Assembly: GCF_963666525.1 (NCBI RefSeq)
Contig: NZ_OY762905.1
Span: forward strand, 248,001-312,000
Source of the DNA: an uncultured Cohaesibacter sp.
GTDB lineage: Bacteria > Pseudomonadota > Alphaproteobacteria > Rhizobiales > Cohaesibacteraceae
Direction of reading: 5' to 3'
Length of the DNA: 64,000 bases
This document shows positions 46,997 to 57,707 of the stretch, piece by piece. Within the stretch, counting starts at the first letter, position 1; each line of letters starts with the position of its first letter. The position numbers were made by a program, and so were the translations under genes. Under the pieces are notes generated by a model. The model was not told the DNA's origin. It made no database searches and saw only the letters and a list, made by a program, of their open reading frames with translations.

Positions 46997-48146
46997 CTAG
47001 ACCAGATCTTCGACCTGAGCACCTTCCGTGCCATAGGCACGCTGCGCCAAAGCAGCTTCCATGTATGGCGTCAGGGCACCGTCGAGCACATCCTGAGGAC
47101 TGGTGCTTTCCACACCGGTGCGCAGATCCTTGACCAGCTGATAGGGCTGAAGGACATAGGACCGGATCTGATGTCCCCAGCCGATATCGGTCTTGGAGGC
47201 ATTCTCGGCATTCGCCTTGTCTTCACGGATCTGCAACTCGCGCTCATAGAGACGCGCCCTCAACATGTCCCAGGCCTGAGCCCGGTTCTTGTGCTGACTG
47301 CGCTCGTTCTGGCACTGAACCACAATCCCCGTTGGATGGTGCGTGATACGGACAGCAGAATCCGTCGTGTTGACGTGCTGACCACCGGCACCGGAGGCGC
47401 GGTAGGTATCGATACGGCAATCACTCTCGTTAATCTCGATCTCGATCGTGTCGTCGATCACAGGATAGACCCATACGGAAGAGAATGACGTATGCCGCCG
47501 CGCCTGACTGTCGAACGGCGAAATGCGCACCAGTCGATGCACGCCGGACTCGGTCTTGGCCCAGCCATAGGCATTCTCGCCCTTGACCATGATGGTCGCA
47601 GCCTTGATGCCAGCTTCTTCACCGGCAGTAACTTCAAGCACGTCCACCTTGAACCCGGCCTTCTCGGCCCAGCGCGTATACATGCGCAACAGCATGGAGG
47701 CCCAATCCTGACTCTCCGTACCGCCAGCGCCGGAATGCACTTCGATATAGCAGTCCATTCCGTCCGCCTCACCGGAGAGCATCGTCTCGATCTGCTGGCG
47801 CGAAATGTTTTTCAGAAGCGCATGCAGCGTCTGCTCTGCATCGGTGATCACGTCCTGATCCCCTTCCATCTCGCCCAGTTCGATGAGTTCGATGGAATCG
47901 TCAAGATCCTGATTGGCCTTGAGATAGCCATTGATCGCCGTCTCCAGCTTCTGGCGCTCCTGCATCAGCTTTTGGGCATTCTGCGGATCATTCCAAAGGT
48001 TGGGATCTTCGGCGAGGTTATTCAGTTCAAGAAGGCGTTTCTGGGCAACATCCCAGTCAAAGATGCCTCCTCAGCAGAGCAAGACCCTGCTTGATTTCGT
48101 CGACTACATTCTGGATTTCTGCGCGCATGCGGTTCTCTTCATTCAT
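46997..48146 (-). CDS. prfB: Peptide chain release factor 2 with programmed +1 frameshift
   Basis: RF2 recognises UGA and UAA stop codons and triggers peptide release. The gene starts at ATG 48146 ([21 protein letters not shown]) and reaches an in-frame TGA at 48059-48057 after 29 codons. The shift site is canonical: AGGAGG (48071-48066), a 3-base spacer, then CTT TGA C. A +1 slip reads GAC and continues in the frame ending at 46997, for 382 residues in total. The SPF tripeptide (VRISPFDSQ) marks RF2, and GAGGQHVN is the catalytic GGQ loop. Low RF2 favours the shift, an autoregulatory loop. Confidence 0.96.
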
Positions 48147-48252
48147 CACTGAGAGGACGGCAAGCCGTCCCCGGTCTCAAAAGCATTTCTTTTGACGACA
48201 AAGCGGATGAAAGTGTGACTTCATCCGCTCCGTCAGCATTCGGTATCCGGTT

Positions 48253-50715
48253 TTAATACAGACCACCCGTGCCTTGCGTCAAGGCATGTTCAGCTTCTTC
48301 CGCAGTTACCGGCCGCCCCATGTCTTCGGTAAAGCCGATGACGGAATAGCTGTCCGGCGGCAGGGTGCCCGGCTTGAAGGCCTCCAGAATAACCCCCTCG
48401 CTCTGCGCCGAGGCTCTGAGACCGGTGCGCCGGTCGATCGGGATCAGCTCGATGCCTTCAGGCACCTTGAACGGTTTCTTCGGCTTGTCCTTCAGGGCCA
48501 CTTTCATGAACTCGGCAAAGATCGGTGCCGCCAGATGGCCACCGGTTGCACCGCGCCCCATCGGACGCGGGCGGTCATAGCCGACATAGACCCCGACCAC
48601 CAGATCGGGAGAGAAGCCCACAAACCAGGCGTCACGCTCGTCATTGGTCGTTCCGGTCTTGCCGGCGATCGGCTTGCCAACGACCTTGTTGACGATCGTG
48701 CCAGTACCACGTTGCACCACACCTTCCATCATGGAAGTGATCTGGTAGGCGGTCATCGGGTCGAGCACCTGCTCGCGGTTGTCAATGACCTCAGGCTCCC
48801 TCTGATGATCCCAGCGCTGCACATTGCAGTTCTCGCAAATGCGCTGGTCATGCCGATAGATGGTCTTGCCGTAACGATCCTGCACGCGGTCGACAAAGGT
48901 CGGCGTGATCCGGCGCCCGCCGTTGGCGATCATCGAATAGGCCGTCACCATGCGCAGCACTGTCGTTTCGCCGGCACCGAGTGACATCGAGAGCACCGGC
49001 ATCAGATTGTCATAGATGCCGAAGCGCCGTGCGTACTCCGCCACCAGCGGCATACCCATATCCTTGGCCAGACGCACGGTCATGACGTTTCGCGACAGCT
49101 CGATACCAAGCCGCAGGGTCGATGGGCCGTAGAATTTTCCACCATAGTTCTGTGGACGCCAGAGGCCCTGTCCGCCGCCCTGATCGATTTCGATAGGCGC
49201 ATCCATGACCACGCTCGAAGGCGTATAGCCATTGTCGAGCGCCGTTGCATAGACGAACGGCTTGAAAGAGGAACCCGGCTGGCGATAGGCCTGCGTTGCC
49301 CGGTCAAACTGGCTTTCATCAAACGAGAAACCACCGGCAATCGCCAGAATGCGGCCCGTGATCGGATCCATCGCAATCAACGCACCAGAGACTTCCGGGA
49401 TCTGTTCCAGCTGGAAACTGCCATCCTCCTTGGCGGAGACATAGATCACGTCGCCCGGCGTCAACACATCGGCAACCGATTTCAGGGCCTTGCCCTTGCG
49501 ATCACCCGTAGACCACTTGGCCCACTTCATGTCCTTGAAGGACAGCGTCGTGATCTGGCGCTCATTGATGTTGCCCGGCGTTTCCTCGTCACCCTCTGAA
49601 GGGCGCAGACCGACCGTCGCCTCATTGCCGTCCGCCGTCAGGACAACAGCCATCCGCCATTCAGGCACGTCGGAAAGCGGTTTTTCTGCCAGAAGCGCCT
49701 TGCCCCAGTCACCAGAGATATCGATGGTCTTTACCGGACCGCGCCAGCCCTTTTCCTTGTCGAACGACTCCAGGCCATGGTTGAGCGCGACGCGGGCTTC
49801 CCTCTGCAGATTGACATCAAGCGATGTTCTCACCGACAGACCGCCGTTATAGAGCTTTTCTTCGCCGAATTCCTTGTCGATCCAGCGACGAACCTCTTCG
49901 GCGAAATAGTCGGCCGCAAAGATATGCGCACCACGTGGCCGGAACTTGACCTGCAGGTCCGTAGCCTTGGCCTTGTTGGCCTCTTCCACGGACACATAGC
50001 CGTTGCTGACCATCTGATCGATGACCCAGTCGCGGCGCTCGATGGCCTTTTCCTTGTGGCGGACCGGATGATAGTTGTTCGGCGCCTTCATGAGGGCTGC
50101 AAGATAGGCCATTTCGGAGAGCGAAAGCTCATGCACCGACTTGTCGAAATAGTTGAGCGAGGCCGATCCGATGCCATAGACGCCAATGCCGAAATACATC
50201 TCGTTGAGATAGAGTTCCAGAATCTCGTTCTTGGAGAAGGTCTGCTCGATACGCATGGACAGGAGCGCTTCCTTGATCTTGCGCTCATAGGACTGTTCAG
50301 ACGTCAGAAGAAAGTTCTTGGCGACCTGCTGCGTGATCGTGGACGCGCCGACAAGGCGGCGGTTCTGGCCCATGTTCTTGAGGTTGGTAACAACAGCGCG
50401 GGCGATACCGGTGAAGTCAAGACCGGCATGGGTGTAGAAATTCTTGTCTTCCGCAGAAATGAAGGCTTCCTTGACCCGTTCCGGAATGGCCTGAATGGGC
50501 AGAAACAGACGCCGCTCTCTGGCATATTCGGCCATCAGCTGGCCATCGGCCGCATGAATGCGCGTGGTCACGGGCGGTTCATAATTCCTCAGCGCCGTAA
50601 AATCCGGCAACCCGGCCATCATCGAATTGAGAAAGATATATACAGCGGTGGCGACCACTATGAACAGAACCGAACCTGCGGCAAAGAGAAAGCCGAAGAA
50701 GCGCCAAATTATCAT
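48253..50715 (-). CDS. mrcA: Penicillin-binding protein 1A (bifunctional)
   Basis: An 820-residue class A PBP that polymerises glycan strands and crosslinks peptides in the periplasm. An N-terminal membrane anchor (residues ~5-30) is followed by the GT51 domain with SAEDKNFYTHAGLDF and GASTITQQVAKNF. An OB-like insert spans the middle (about 310-420). The transpeptidase motifs are PGSSFKPF (SxxK, near 470), SRNV (SxN, near 530) and AGKTGTTNDERDAWF (near 670). It is preceded on the same strand by an amidase gene, so two cell-wall genes are adjacent. Confidence 0.96.
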   Translation of the reverse strand: MIIWRFFGFLFAAGSVLFIVVATAVYIFLNSMMAGLPDFTALRNYEPPVTTRIHAADGQLMAEYARERRLFLPIQAIPERVKEAFISAEDKNFYTHAGLDFTGIARAVVTNLKNMGQNRRLVGASTITQQVAKNFLLTSEQSYERKIKEALLSMRIEQTFSKNEILELYLNEMYFGIGVYGIGSASLNYFDKSVHELSLSEMAYLAALMKAPNNYHPVRHKEKAIERRDWVIDQMVSNGYVSVEEANKAKATDLQVKFRPRGAHIFAADYFAEEVRRWIDKEFGEEKLYNGGLSVRTSLDVNLQREARVALNHGLESFDKEKGWRGPVKTIDISGDWGKALLAEKPLSDVPEWRMAVVLTADGNEATVGLRPSEGDEETPGNINERQITTLSFKDMKWAKWSTGDRKGKALKSVADVLTPGDVIYVSAKEDGSFQLEQIPEVSGALIAMDPITGRILAIAGGFSFDESQFDRATQAYRQPGSSFKPFVYATALDNGYTPSSVVMDAPIEIDQGGGQGLWRPQNYGGKFYGPSTLRLGIELSRNVMTVRLAKDMGMPLVAEYARRFGIYDNLMPVLSMSLGAGETTVLRMVTAYSMIANGGRRITPTFVDRVQDRYGKTIYRHDQRICENCNVQRWDHQREPEVIDNREQVLDPMTAYQITSMMEGVVQRGTGTIVNKVVGKPIAGKTGTTNDERDAWFVGFSPDLVVGVYVGYDRPRPMGRGATGGHLAAPIFAEFMKVALKDKPKKPFKVPEGIELIPIDRRTGLRASAQSEGVILEAFKPGTLPPDSYSVIGFTEDMGRPVTAEEAEHALTQGTGGLY

Positions 50716-51204
50716 ATCTGTTCCTACTTAATCCCGTTAAATTCAAGCGTCACGCCATCGGAGACACGGCCAACCTGAAACGCGCCGATCATAAACGCGC
50801 CCATCAGAAACCTGCGGTGAGCACAATCGACTTGCGCCCACCTCGGGGCTGTTTCCTTGTGGCTTGCGCTCTGAGCTGGCCCTTCACCGGTGAACGGAGC
50901 AAACAGCCCGGAAACGCGCTCTGCACTCCAACACCAGCAGTCTCAGTTTCGAAAAGTTCAGCCGCCATCATCAGCCCACACGAACGCCATCAGAACTCGC
51001 ATGATGCGCCCGATCCAATTCACGGACAGACTTATTCTGCTACCAATCATTTTGCAACCATCACATGACATTGGGGCAGCAAAAGGGCTTCGTTAAGAAT
51101 TTTATCCGCACATATTCGGCATTACTGTCAGCACCCGACATGCCTTCAGGACGAGAAAAAGGCCATTCCCGCAACAAGACATCTCCAGCATGAGGTAGCG
51201 ATTC
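50716..51204. other. Intergenic, mrcA upstream region
   Basis: 489 bp between the amidase stop and the mrcA start. No supported gene; short open frames lack ribosome sites. It should contain the mrcA promoter. Confidence 0.5.
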
Positions 51205-52470
51205 TCAGCCGGACCTGGGCGAGAAAAGGCCGCTCGACTGCACAGACCGACTGGCGAAGAATTTGTTAATCGACTTGACGATGGATTTGATGGCCTTGTC
51301 GCGCCAGCTGTCCGACAACAGATCCGCCCTGTCCTCCTTGTTGGAAAGATAGCCCAGTTCAAGCAGCACGCTAGGTATGTCGGGGGCCTTGAGGACGCGG
51401 AAGCCAGCGGAGCGTTCCGGTGACTTTGACAGACGAATGGATGATTTGAGCGCCCCGACCAGTGTGCGGGAATAGAGAGCCGAATGATTGGCTGTTTCCC
51501 GGCGCGTCAGGTCGATCAGGATGTCAGCAACGACATCGTCGGTCTCCTCGATTTCCAGCCCGGCAATCAGGTCGGATCTGTTTTCCTGCTGCGCCAGCGT
51601 GTGCGCCACCGCGTCCGATGCCCTGTCGGAAAGCGTGTAGACCGTTGCCCCGCGCACATAGTGTTCCTTGACGATGTCCGCATGGATCGACAGGAACAGA
51701 TCCGCTTTCTTCTCACGCGCAAAGGCGACGCGCCCACCAAGGGAAATGAACCGGTCGCGGTCTCTGGTCAGCAGAACGCGGAAATGCTTTTCCTTGACCA
51801 GCACATCCCGCAGCGCCTTGGCAAATTCAAGGACGATCGTACTCTCATGCGTACCACTGCTGGAAACAGCCCCGGTGTCGATACCACCATGTCCGGGATC
51901 AAGAACGATCAGCGGGCGACTGTCCTCGACGGCATCGGCGACCTTATCGGCAGCGGCAGACGATATCACCGGCGCCGTGTCCCGCTTGCCGTCCGCCCGG
52001 ATGCGGATCACGTCCCGCAAGGCCTGTTCGGCAAATTCCTTCTTGCTGACCGAAGCCATTTCGATGACCAGCCTTGCCGGGTTGCCATCAACCGATGGCA
52101 GGGTGTAGGCCTTGACCACCTTGGTTGGCTTGGAAAGATCGAGCACTACGCGGGAGCCGGAATGCCCGAAACTGCCAAAGCGAAAATTCTTCACCATGGC
52201 GCGCTCGACCGAGCCGATCCCCTGCTCCATCTGAAAGGTCATGTCGGGCAGGTCGATGACCAACCGATATGGCCCTTCCAGAGCGAAGACACTGAAACCG
52301 ACCGGCTTTTCAACATCAAGGATGAACTCGGCCTTCTTGTCATTGCCGTCCGTTCGGGCACCATGAACCGCAACCGAAGCCTCCCCCCCCTCCTGAGCCA
52401 TCAGGGGCGCGCAGTAAAGGGACATCAGCAGGATCAGAATAGCTTGGAGCAATCGCATAACAGTTGTCAT
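51205..52470 (-). CDS. N-acetylmuramoyl-L-alanine amidase with AMIN domain
   Basis: A 421-residue periplasmic amidase that cuts the MurNAc-L-Ala bond during septal splitting. A signal peptide (residues 1-25, ...LYCAPLMAQ) precedes an AMIN domain (about 30-150, VAVHGARTDGNDKKAEFILD), a linker, and an Amidase_3 domain. Zinc and catalytic residues are VLDPGHGGIDTGAV (His), STIVLEFAK (Glu), FLSIHAD (His) and SVLLELGYLSNKED (Glu). This is the AmiC-type architecture. It is divergent from rne. Confidence 0.95.
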   Translation of the reverse strand: MTTVMRLLQAILILLMSLYCAPLMAQEGGEASVAVHGARTDGNDKKAEFILDVEKPVGFSVFALEGPYRLVIDLPDMTFQMEQGIGSVERAMVKNFRFGSFGHSGSRVVLDLSKPTKVVKAYTLPSVDGNPARLVIEMASVSKKEFAEQALRDVIRIRADGKRDTAPVISSAAADKVADAVEDSRPLIVLDPGHGGIDTGAVSSSGTHESTIVLEFAKALRDVLVKEKHFRVLLTRDRDRFISLGGRVAFAREKKADLFLSIHADIVKEHYVRGATVYTLSDRASDAVAHTLAQQENRSDLIAGLEIEETDDVVADILIDLTRRETANHSALYSRTLVGALKSSIRLSKSPERSAGFRVLKAPDIPSVLLELGYLSNKEDRADLLSDSWRDKAIKSIVKSINKFFASRSVQSSGLFSPRSG

Positions 52471-53304
52471 CCGCCTCTTTCATCGAAACAAGGATCACCG
52501 GCCTTTGGCCGGATCATTGCCAGACCTTGGAACCTCCTGTAAAGGAGCCCCATATCTTGGAAAGCAATGTGGCAACATGACAGCGAATAGCCAGATTTTT
52601 CAGCCGCTGCCACCCCAGAACACTGGAGCCTGAGGGTTAACCACATCTTGACAGAATGCTGCTATCAACATCTCAGCATGGTATATCTGTATATATAAGT
52701 ATAGATAACAAGCAAAAACAGCGTATCAAATCACTTGTTAAGCAGCCTTGCACTTGCATATTTGCGTAAGGAACCCTACAAAGACGATTGGGCCAATGTT
52801 GCCAAGCAATGATCCGATTCGAGAATCCGTATTTCTGGTGAAACACCTGTAAGCCAAGAATACGTGACTGGCGAAAACCCCGACGCCCCCTAAAACGGGA
52901 ACGTCTTCAGGAGTTTCGCGCCGGCGAAGCGGACATGCCAAGCTCTGGCGAGTGACCCGGAAATTCGGGATCGGTCCCGAAGAAAACAACAAATTCGCTG
53001 CAATCTGGAGCGCGTAAATAATATCCGGACTGCATGCCAAGAACCCTGCCGAGGATGAACAGCGTCCTCTGGCATCGAGTATCAACAAGAGGACCCACCC
53101 TGGGATGTGTCAACAAATGGTCCATAGTGCCGGAGATAGCCTTGCAGCTCGACTGCATGCCCTGGCGCTCGGTCATTTGCACAGCCGAAAACCGATTGCG
53201 GTCGGGTCGTCAATAGACAAAAGCGGAGAAGCGCGAACCTGCCGAGCGTCGAGTCATTCGGCCATAACGGTTGTCGGCGCGCTTTTTCGTGGAGACAACA
53301 CTTT
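52471..53304. promoter_or_regulatory. Long divergent intergenic region; likely rne leader
   Basis: 834 bp between the amidase gene and rne. An AT-rich stretch around 52680-52715 (repeated TATA-like steps) could hold promoters. The ~600 bp before rne is long for a leader; RNase E genes commonly have a long 5' UTR used for feedback control by the enzyme. Open frames here lack ribosome sites and family matches, so I leave them out. Confidence 0.4.
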
Positions 53305-56298
53305 ATGGCAAATCAAATGCTCGTTGATGCGACGCATCCGGAGGAAACCCGGGTTGTGGTCGTACGCGGCAATCGGGTTGAGGAATTCGACTTCGAGTCC
53401 GCCAATCGCAAGCAATTGCGTGGCAACATATATCTGGCAAAGGTAACCAGGGTCGAACCGTCCCTGCAGGCAGCTTTTGTCGATTACGGCGGCAACCGCC
53501 ACGGCTTCCTCGCTTTCAGCGAAATCCATCCTGATTACTACCAGATCCCGATGGCAGACCGTCAGGCTCTTCTCGAAGAGGAACTGAGCCACGACGACGA
53601 AGATTTGCACGAAGAAGAAAAGCCGGCTAAGAAGTCGAGACGGCGCCGGTCTTCCAGAAAATCTGAAAACCACAGCTCACGGGCGGCAAAGGAAGAGGCA
53701 TCTTCTGTTGAAACGTCTGAGGCCGACGCTCCGGCAGAGAGCTCCGCAGTTGTTGCCGACGCTGCCGATGAAAGCGAAGGGGCAGCAGAGATCGCGACCG
53801 ACGCCACTCCGGTAGAAACAGCACCTGTCGAAGCTGCCGAAGAAGGTGAGAACGCGCCGGTTGATACCGACGACGCTTCAAGCGACGAGGATGGTTCCAA
53901 CACCCCGCCAGCTCAGGCACATGCCGTTGCTGACGATGAAAGCCTGAGTGCCGATCCGGACGACCTCGATGACGAGGACGAAGAGGAGGAAGAAGAGCTT
54001 TCCGCTTCCGACGACGAGGATGACGACGAAGACGACGACGAGGATGATGAAGAATCCGGCGTCGAGCATGTTGGCGCGGAAGACGCTCTGGAAGAAGTTC
54101 CGGAACGCCGCAGCCGTCGTCGTGCCAAGCAGTACAAGATTCAGGAAGTGATCAAGCGCCGCCAGATTCTTCTGGTTCAGGTCGTCAAGGAAGAACGTGG
54201 CAACAAGGGTGCAGCCCTGACCACCTATCTTTCCCTTGCCGGTCGCTATTCGGTTCTGATGCCGAACACCGCGCGTGGCGGCGGCATCTCCCGCAAGATC
54301 ACCAACGTATCCGACCGCAAGCGCCTCAAGCAGATTGCCTCCGAGCTGGAAGTGGCCGACGGAATGGGCGTCATCCTGCGTACCGCAGGGGCATCCCGGA
54401 CCAAGACCGAGATCAAGCGCGATTTCGAGTATCTGCTGCGTCTGTGGGAGAACGTCCGCGACCTGACGCTGAAGTCAGCCGCACCGATGCTTGTCTATGA
54501 AGAAGGCTCGCTGATCAAGCGATCGATCCGAGACCTTTACAACAAGGACATCGATCAGGTTCTGGTCTCAGGCGAGGAAGGCTACAAGGAAGCCAAGAGC
54601 TTCATGCGCATGCTGATGCCAAGTCACGCGCGCAACGTCCAGCCTTATCGCGAGCCGCAGCCGATCTTCACCCGCATGGGCATCGAAAGCCAGCTGGACG
54701 CCATGTTCAGCCCGCAGGTGACACTGAAGTCCGGCGGCTATATCGTGATCGACCAGACCGAAGCCCTCGTCTCCATCGACGTGAACTCCGGCCGTTCGAC
54801 CCGCGAACACAATATTGAAGACACCGCGCTTTCCACTAACCTGGAAGCCGCCGAAGAGATTTCCCGCCAGCTGCGCCTGCGCGACCTTGCCGGTCTGGTC
54901 GTCATCGACTTCATCGACATGGAAGAGAAACGCAACAACCGTGCCGTCGAAAAGCGCCTGAAGGATTGCCTGAAGTCCGACCGCGCCCGCATTCAGGTGG
55001 GCCGCATCTCGCACTTCGGCCTGATGGAAATGTCCCGTCAGCGTATCCGCACCGGCGTACTCGAAAGCACCATGGACCCATGCCCGCATTGCCAGGGCAC
55101 AGGTTATGTCCGTGCTGCAGCCTCGGTCGCTCTTCTGGTGCTGCGCAGCATCGAGGATCATCTGCTCAAGGGCGTCAACCACCATGTAGTGGTCAGGACC
55201 CGCGGCAATGTTGCTCTCTACATTCTCAACCAGAAGCGCGAGAACCTGTTCGAACTCGAAAACCGGTTCGGCGTGCACATCCATGTTGAAGTGGATGACC
55301 ATCTGGAAGGCAAGCATCTGGAAATCGAACGGGGCGAGCCGCTGGCCCAACCGGTAGCACCGACCCCGACCATCTCCATGCAGACCATGGAAGTGGATGA
55401 CGAAGACGATGAGGCCTTCGAAGCGTTTGAAATGGCTGAAGAGGAAAAGGAACGCGAAGAAGAAAGCAGTTCCAAGAAGCGTCGCCGCCGTCGCCGCCGC
55501 AAGAAATCCCAGTCTGACGCCAGATCACCGCGTGATGAAAATGGCGAGCACGATGCGGAGAGCGATGAAAGCATCGAAGCCGATGATACCGATGAAGTCG
55601 ACGGGACTGCAGAAGCGGGCGAAGACGACGGATCCGGAGACGACAAGCCGAAGAAGAGCCGTCGCAGGGGGCGCCGTGGTGGTCGCCGCAACCGTCGCAA
55701 CCGCGGCAGCGATGCCGAAGCACAGGAAATGACCGCCGAAGCCATGGAAGTCGTCGGTCAGGCCCCGGATTCCTATGGCTTTTCCAGCAGCTTCGATGCC
55801 GAGGACTCAGACTACGAAGGCAGCTCCATGCCGGACGTCTACATTGCCGAAGGTGGAGTTGCCGTACTGGAAAGTAGTGACAACAGCGCTGAAACGACGG
55901 TTGTGCACTCTGAAGAGCCGGCTGAAGAAGTGGTAATTGCTGAAGCGGCAACCGCTCCCGAAGCAGCCGAGGCCCCTGAAGCAGACGCATCAGAGCCAGA
56001 AAGCATCGAAGAGGCTGCAGCCGAAGACGCAACCCCTGCACCGGAAGCAGAAGCAGCGGCCCAAGCATCGGAAGAAGCTCCGGCAGAAGAAGCCACGGCT
56101 CCGGTTGAAGAGACCGCCACACCGGCCGCTCCCGCTGATGAAGCAGAAGCCGCAAGTGAAGAGTCCGCTGCGGAGCCAGTTGAAGAGCCGACCGCTGAGG
56201 CGGCTGAAACGGAAGCAGAGCCCAAGGTGGAAGAGGAACAGCCAGACGACAACCGTCCCAAGCGGACCGGCTGGTGGAACCGTTCCGGCTTTCTCTAA
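53305..56298 (+). CDS. rne: Ribonuclease E
   Basis: A 997-residue endoribonuclease, the core of the RNA degradosome. The N-terminal S1 domain (GNIYLAKVTRVEPSLQAAFVDYG, residues 35-100) is split by a very acidic/low-complexity insert (about 100-270), as in other alphaproteobacterial RNase E. The catalytic part has SIDVNSGR (metal Asp near 495), LVVIDFIDM (second Asp near 535) and the zinc-link CPHCQGTGYVR (near 595). The C-terminal ~300 residues are disordered: Arg-rich blocks (KKRRRRRRRKK, RRGRRGGRRNRRNR), then Ala/Glu-rich repeats, and a conserved end RPKRTGWWNRSGFL. The Arg-rich parts likely bind RNA or partners. Confidence 0.96.
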   Translation: MANQMLVDATHPEETRVVVVRGNRVEEFDFESANRKQLRGNIYLAKVTRVEPSLQAAFVDYGGNRHGFLAFSEIHPDYYQIPMADRQALLEEELSHDDEDLHEEEKPAKKSRRRRSSRKSENHSSRAAKEEASSVETSEADAPAESSAVVADAADESEGAAEIATDATPVETAPVEAAEEGENAPVDTDDASSDEDGSNTPPAQAHAVADDESLSADPDDLDDEDEEEEEELSASDDEDDDEDDDEDDEESGVEHVGAEDALEEVPERRSRRRAKQYKIQEVIKRRQILLVQVVKEERGNKGAALTTYLSLAGRYSVLMPNTARGGGISRKITNVSDRKRLKQIASELEVADGMGVILRTAGASRTKTEIKRDFEYLLRLWENVRDLTLKSAAPMLVYEEGSLIKRSIRDLYNKDIDQVLVSGEEGYKEAKSFMRMLMPSHARNVQPYREPQPIFTRMGIESQLDAMFSPQVTLKSGGYIVIDQTEALVSIDVNSGRSTREHNIEDTALSTNLEAAEEISRQLRLRDLAGLVVIDFIDMEEKRNNRAVEKRLKDCLKSDRARIQVGRISHFGLMEMSRQRIRTGVLESTMDPCPHCQGTGYVRAAASVALLVLRSIEDHLLKGVNHHVVVRTRGNVALYILNQKRENLFELENRFGVHIHVEVDDHLEGKHLEIERGEPLAQPVAPTPTISMQTMEVDDEDDEAFEAFEMAEEEKEREEESSSKKRRRRRRRKKSQSDARSPRDENGEHDAESDESIEADDTDEVDGTAEAGEDDGSGDDKPKKSRRRGRRGGRRNRRNRGSDAEAQEMTAEAMEVVGQAPDSYGFSSSFDAEDSDYEGSSMPDVYIAEGGVAVLESSDNSAETTVVHSEEPAEEVVIAEAATAPEAAEAPEADASEPESIEEAAAEDATPAPEAEAAAQASEEAPAEEATAPVEETATPAAPADEAEAASEESAAEPVEEPTAEAAETEAEPKVEEEQPDDNRPKRTGWWNRSGFL

Positions 56299-56321
56299 GC
56301 CTCAGGTCCCATAGATCATGT

Positions 56322-56356
56322 AAAAGCCGCATCGATTGAATTCGATGCGGCTTTTT
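56322..56356. terminator. Terminator between rne and the aminotransferase gene
   Basis: AAAAGCCGCATCGA with TCGATGCGGCTTTTT forms a long perfect stem with T-rich and A-rich edges, usable by both convergent genes. Confidence 0.9.
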
Positions 56357-56389
56357 GTTTGCCTTGTTTCTTGCTGGGCGGCAGAGACG

Positions 56390-57541
56390 TCAGGCCAGCC
56401 AGTCACCCAGCCGCCGAATGGCTTCCTTCATATGCTCTTCGGTTCCGGCAAAGGACAGCCGCACATACTGGTGCCCCCTCTCCCGATCGAAATCGGCCCC
56501 CGGCGTGATGGCAACGCCAGCTTCACTGAGCGACCGCATGGCAAAATCCATCGAGTCATTGGTCAGCTTGCTGACATTGCTGTAGACGTAGAAGGCCCCA
56601 TCCACCGGCATGAAGTCGCCAAGGCCGATTTCCGGTAGGGCTTTCATCAGATAGGACCGGTTGCGACCATAGCCGGCCTTGACCAGATCCAGCTCCTCAT
56701 AGGCATCAAAGGCCGCAGTAGCGGCCACCTGCGACAGCATCGGCGGGCACAGATAAAGCGACTGGCTGAGACATTCCACGGATCGTTGCGCCAGCGATGG
56801 CAGGATCATCCAGCCAACCCGCCAGCCGGTCATGCAGTAATATTTGGAGAAGGAATTGATGATCACTGCATTGGGTGAAAAGCGCAGGGCCGTCTCCGCC
56901 TTGCTGCCAAATTCGAGGCTGTGATAGATTTCATCCGAGATGAACCAGATGCCAAGCTCGTCGCAAACTTCGACGACAGCCTTCAGCGCCTCAGCGTCCA
57001 TGATGGTGCCCGACGGATTGGCCGGGCTCGCGATCAGCACACCCTTTACCGGCTTTTCAGCATGAACCCGCCGGATGTCCTCGGCAGTCAGGCTCCAGCG
57101 GTCTTCCGCCCGCGTCTCCACCTCGACCACATCCAGCCCCAGAGAGAACAGGATATTGCGATAGGCTGGATAGCCCGGACTTGGCAGGATCACCCGGTCC
57201 CCGACTTCAAACAGAGACAGGAAGGCCAGATTGAATCCTGCGCTGGAACCGGTCGTGACCGCCACCGCCTCTGGCGACACCGTCACCCCATAATGCTCTG
57301 CATAGTGCCGAGCGATGCGTTCTCGCAGGGAGCGGATGCCAAGTGCATCGGTGTAACCGATCCGGCCATCCACCAATGCCTTTTGCGCAGCTTCCCGCAC
57401 CAGCCGTGGCGCTGGAGCCCCCGGTTGTCCAATTTCCATATGGACAATGTCTTTACCCTGCGCGGCCAGTGCATTAGCCTTGGCCATGATGTCCATCGCA
57501 AAGAAGGGTTCAATGGTGCCGCGCTTGGAAATAGTGAGCAT
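56390..57541 (-). CDS. Class I/II PLP-dependent aminotransferase
   Basis: A 383-residue fold-type I aminotransferase. PLP contacts are visible: VTTGSSAGFNLAF (near residue 95), SPANPSGTIM (near 170), SDEIYHSLEF (Asp, near 200) and the lysine motif IINSFSKYYCMTGWRVGW (near 235). The end FDRERGHQYVRLSFAG supplies the substrate-carboxylate Arg. It groups with the aspartate/aromatic aminotransferase-like family; the substrate is not clear from sequence. Confidence 0.9.
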   Translation of the reverse strand: MLTISKRGTIEPFFAMDIMAKANALAAQGKDIVHMEIGQPGAPAPRLVREAAQKALVDGRIGYTDALGIRSLRERIARHYAEHYGVTVSPEAVAVTTGSSAGFNLAFLSLFEVGDRVILPSPGYPAYRNILFSLGLDVVEVETRAEDRWSLTAEDIRRVHAEKPVKGVLIASPANPSGTIMDAEALKAVVEVCDELGIWFISDEIYHSLEFGSKAETALRFSPNAVIINSFSKYYCMTGWRVGWMILPSLAQRSVECLSQSLYLCPPMLSQVAATAAFDAYEELDLVKAGYGRNRSYLMKALPEIGLGDFMPVDGAFYVYSNVSKLTNDSMDFAMRSLSEAGVAITPGADFDRERGHQYVRLSFAGTEEHMKEAIRRLGDWLA

Positions 57542-57707
57542 TTATCTTTTCCTTTTGGCTCTTCCATTTGTCTGTGCCACATTTTCACCATGGCCGCAGG
57601 TAAGGATATTGCCGAATGTTTCGAATCCTTGCTGCCCAGACAGTAAGTGGCTTTGATCTCCGACAGATCTCTTCTGGGGATTGAGAAAATCAAAGAAGGT
57701 TGTGATC

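Noticed and set aside
55226-56332. Long minus-strand open frame across the rne C-terminal region
   Set aside because: Low-complexity mirror of the Arg/Ala/Glu-rich RNase E tail; no independent support.
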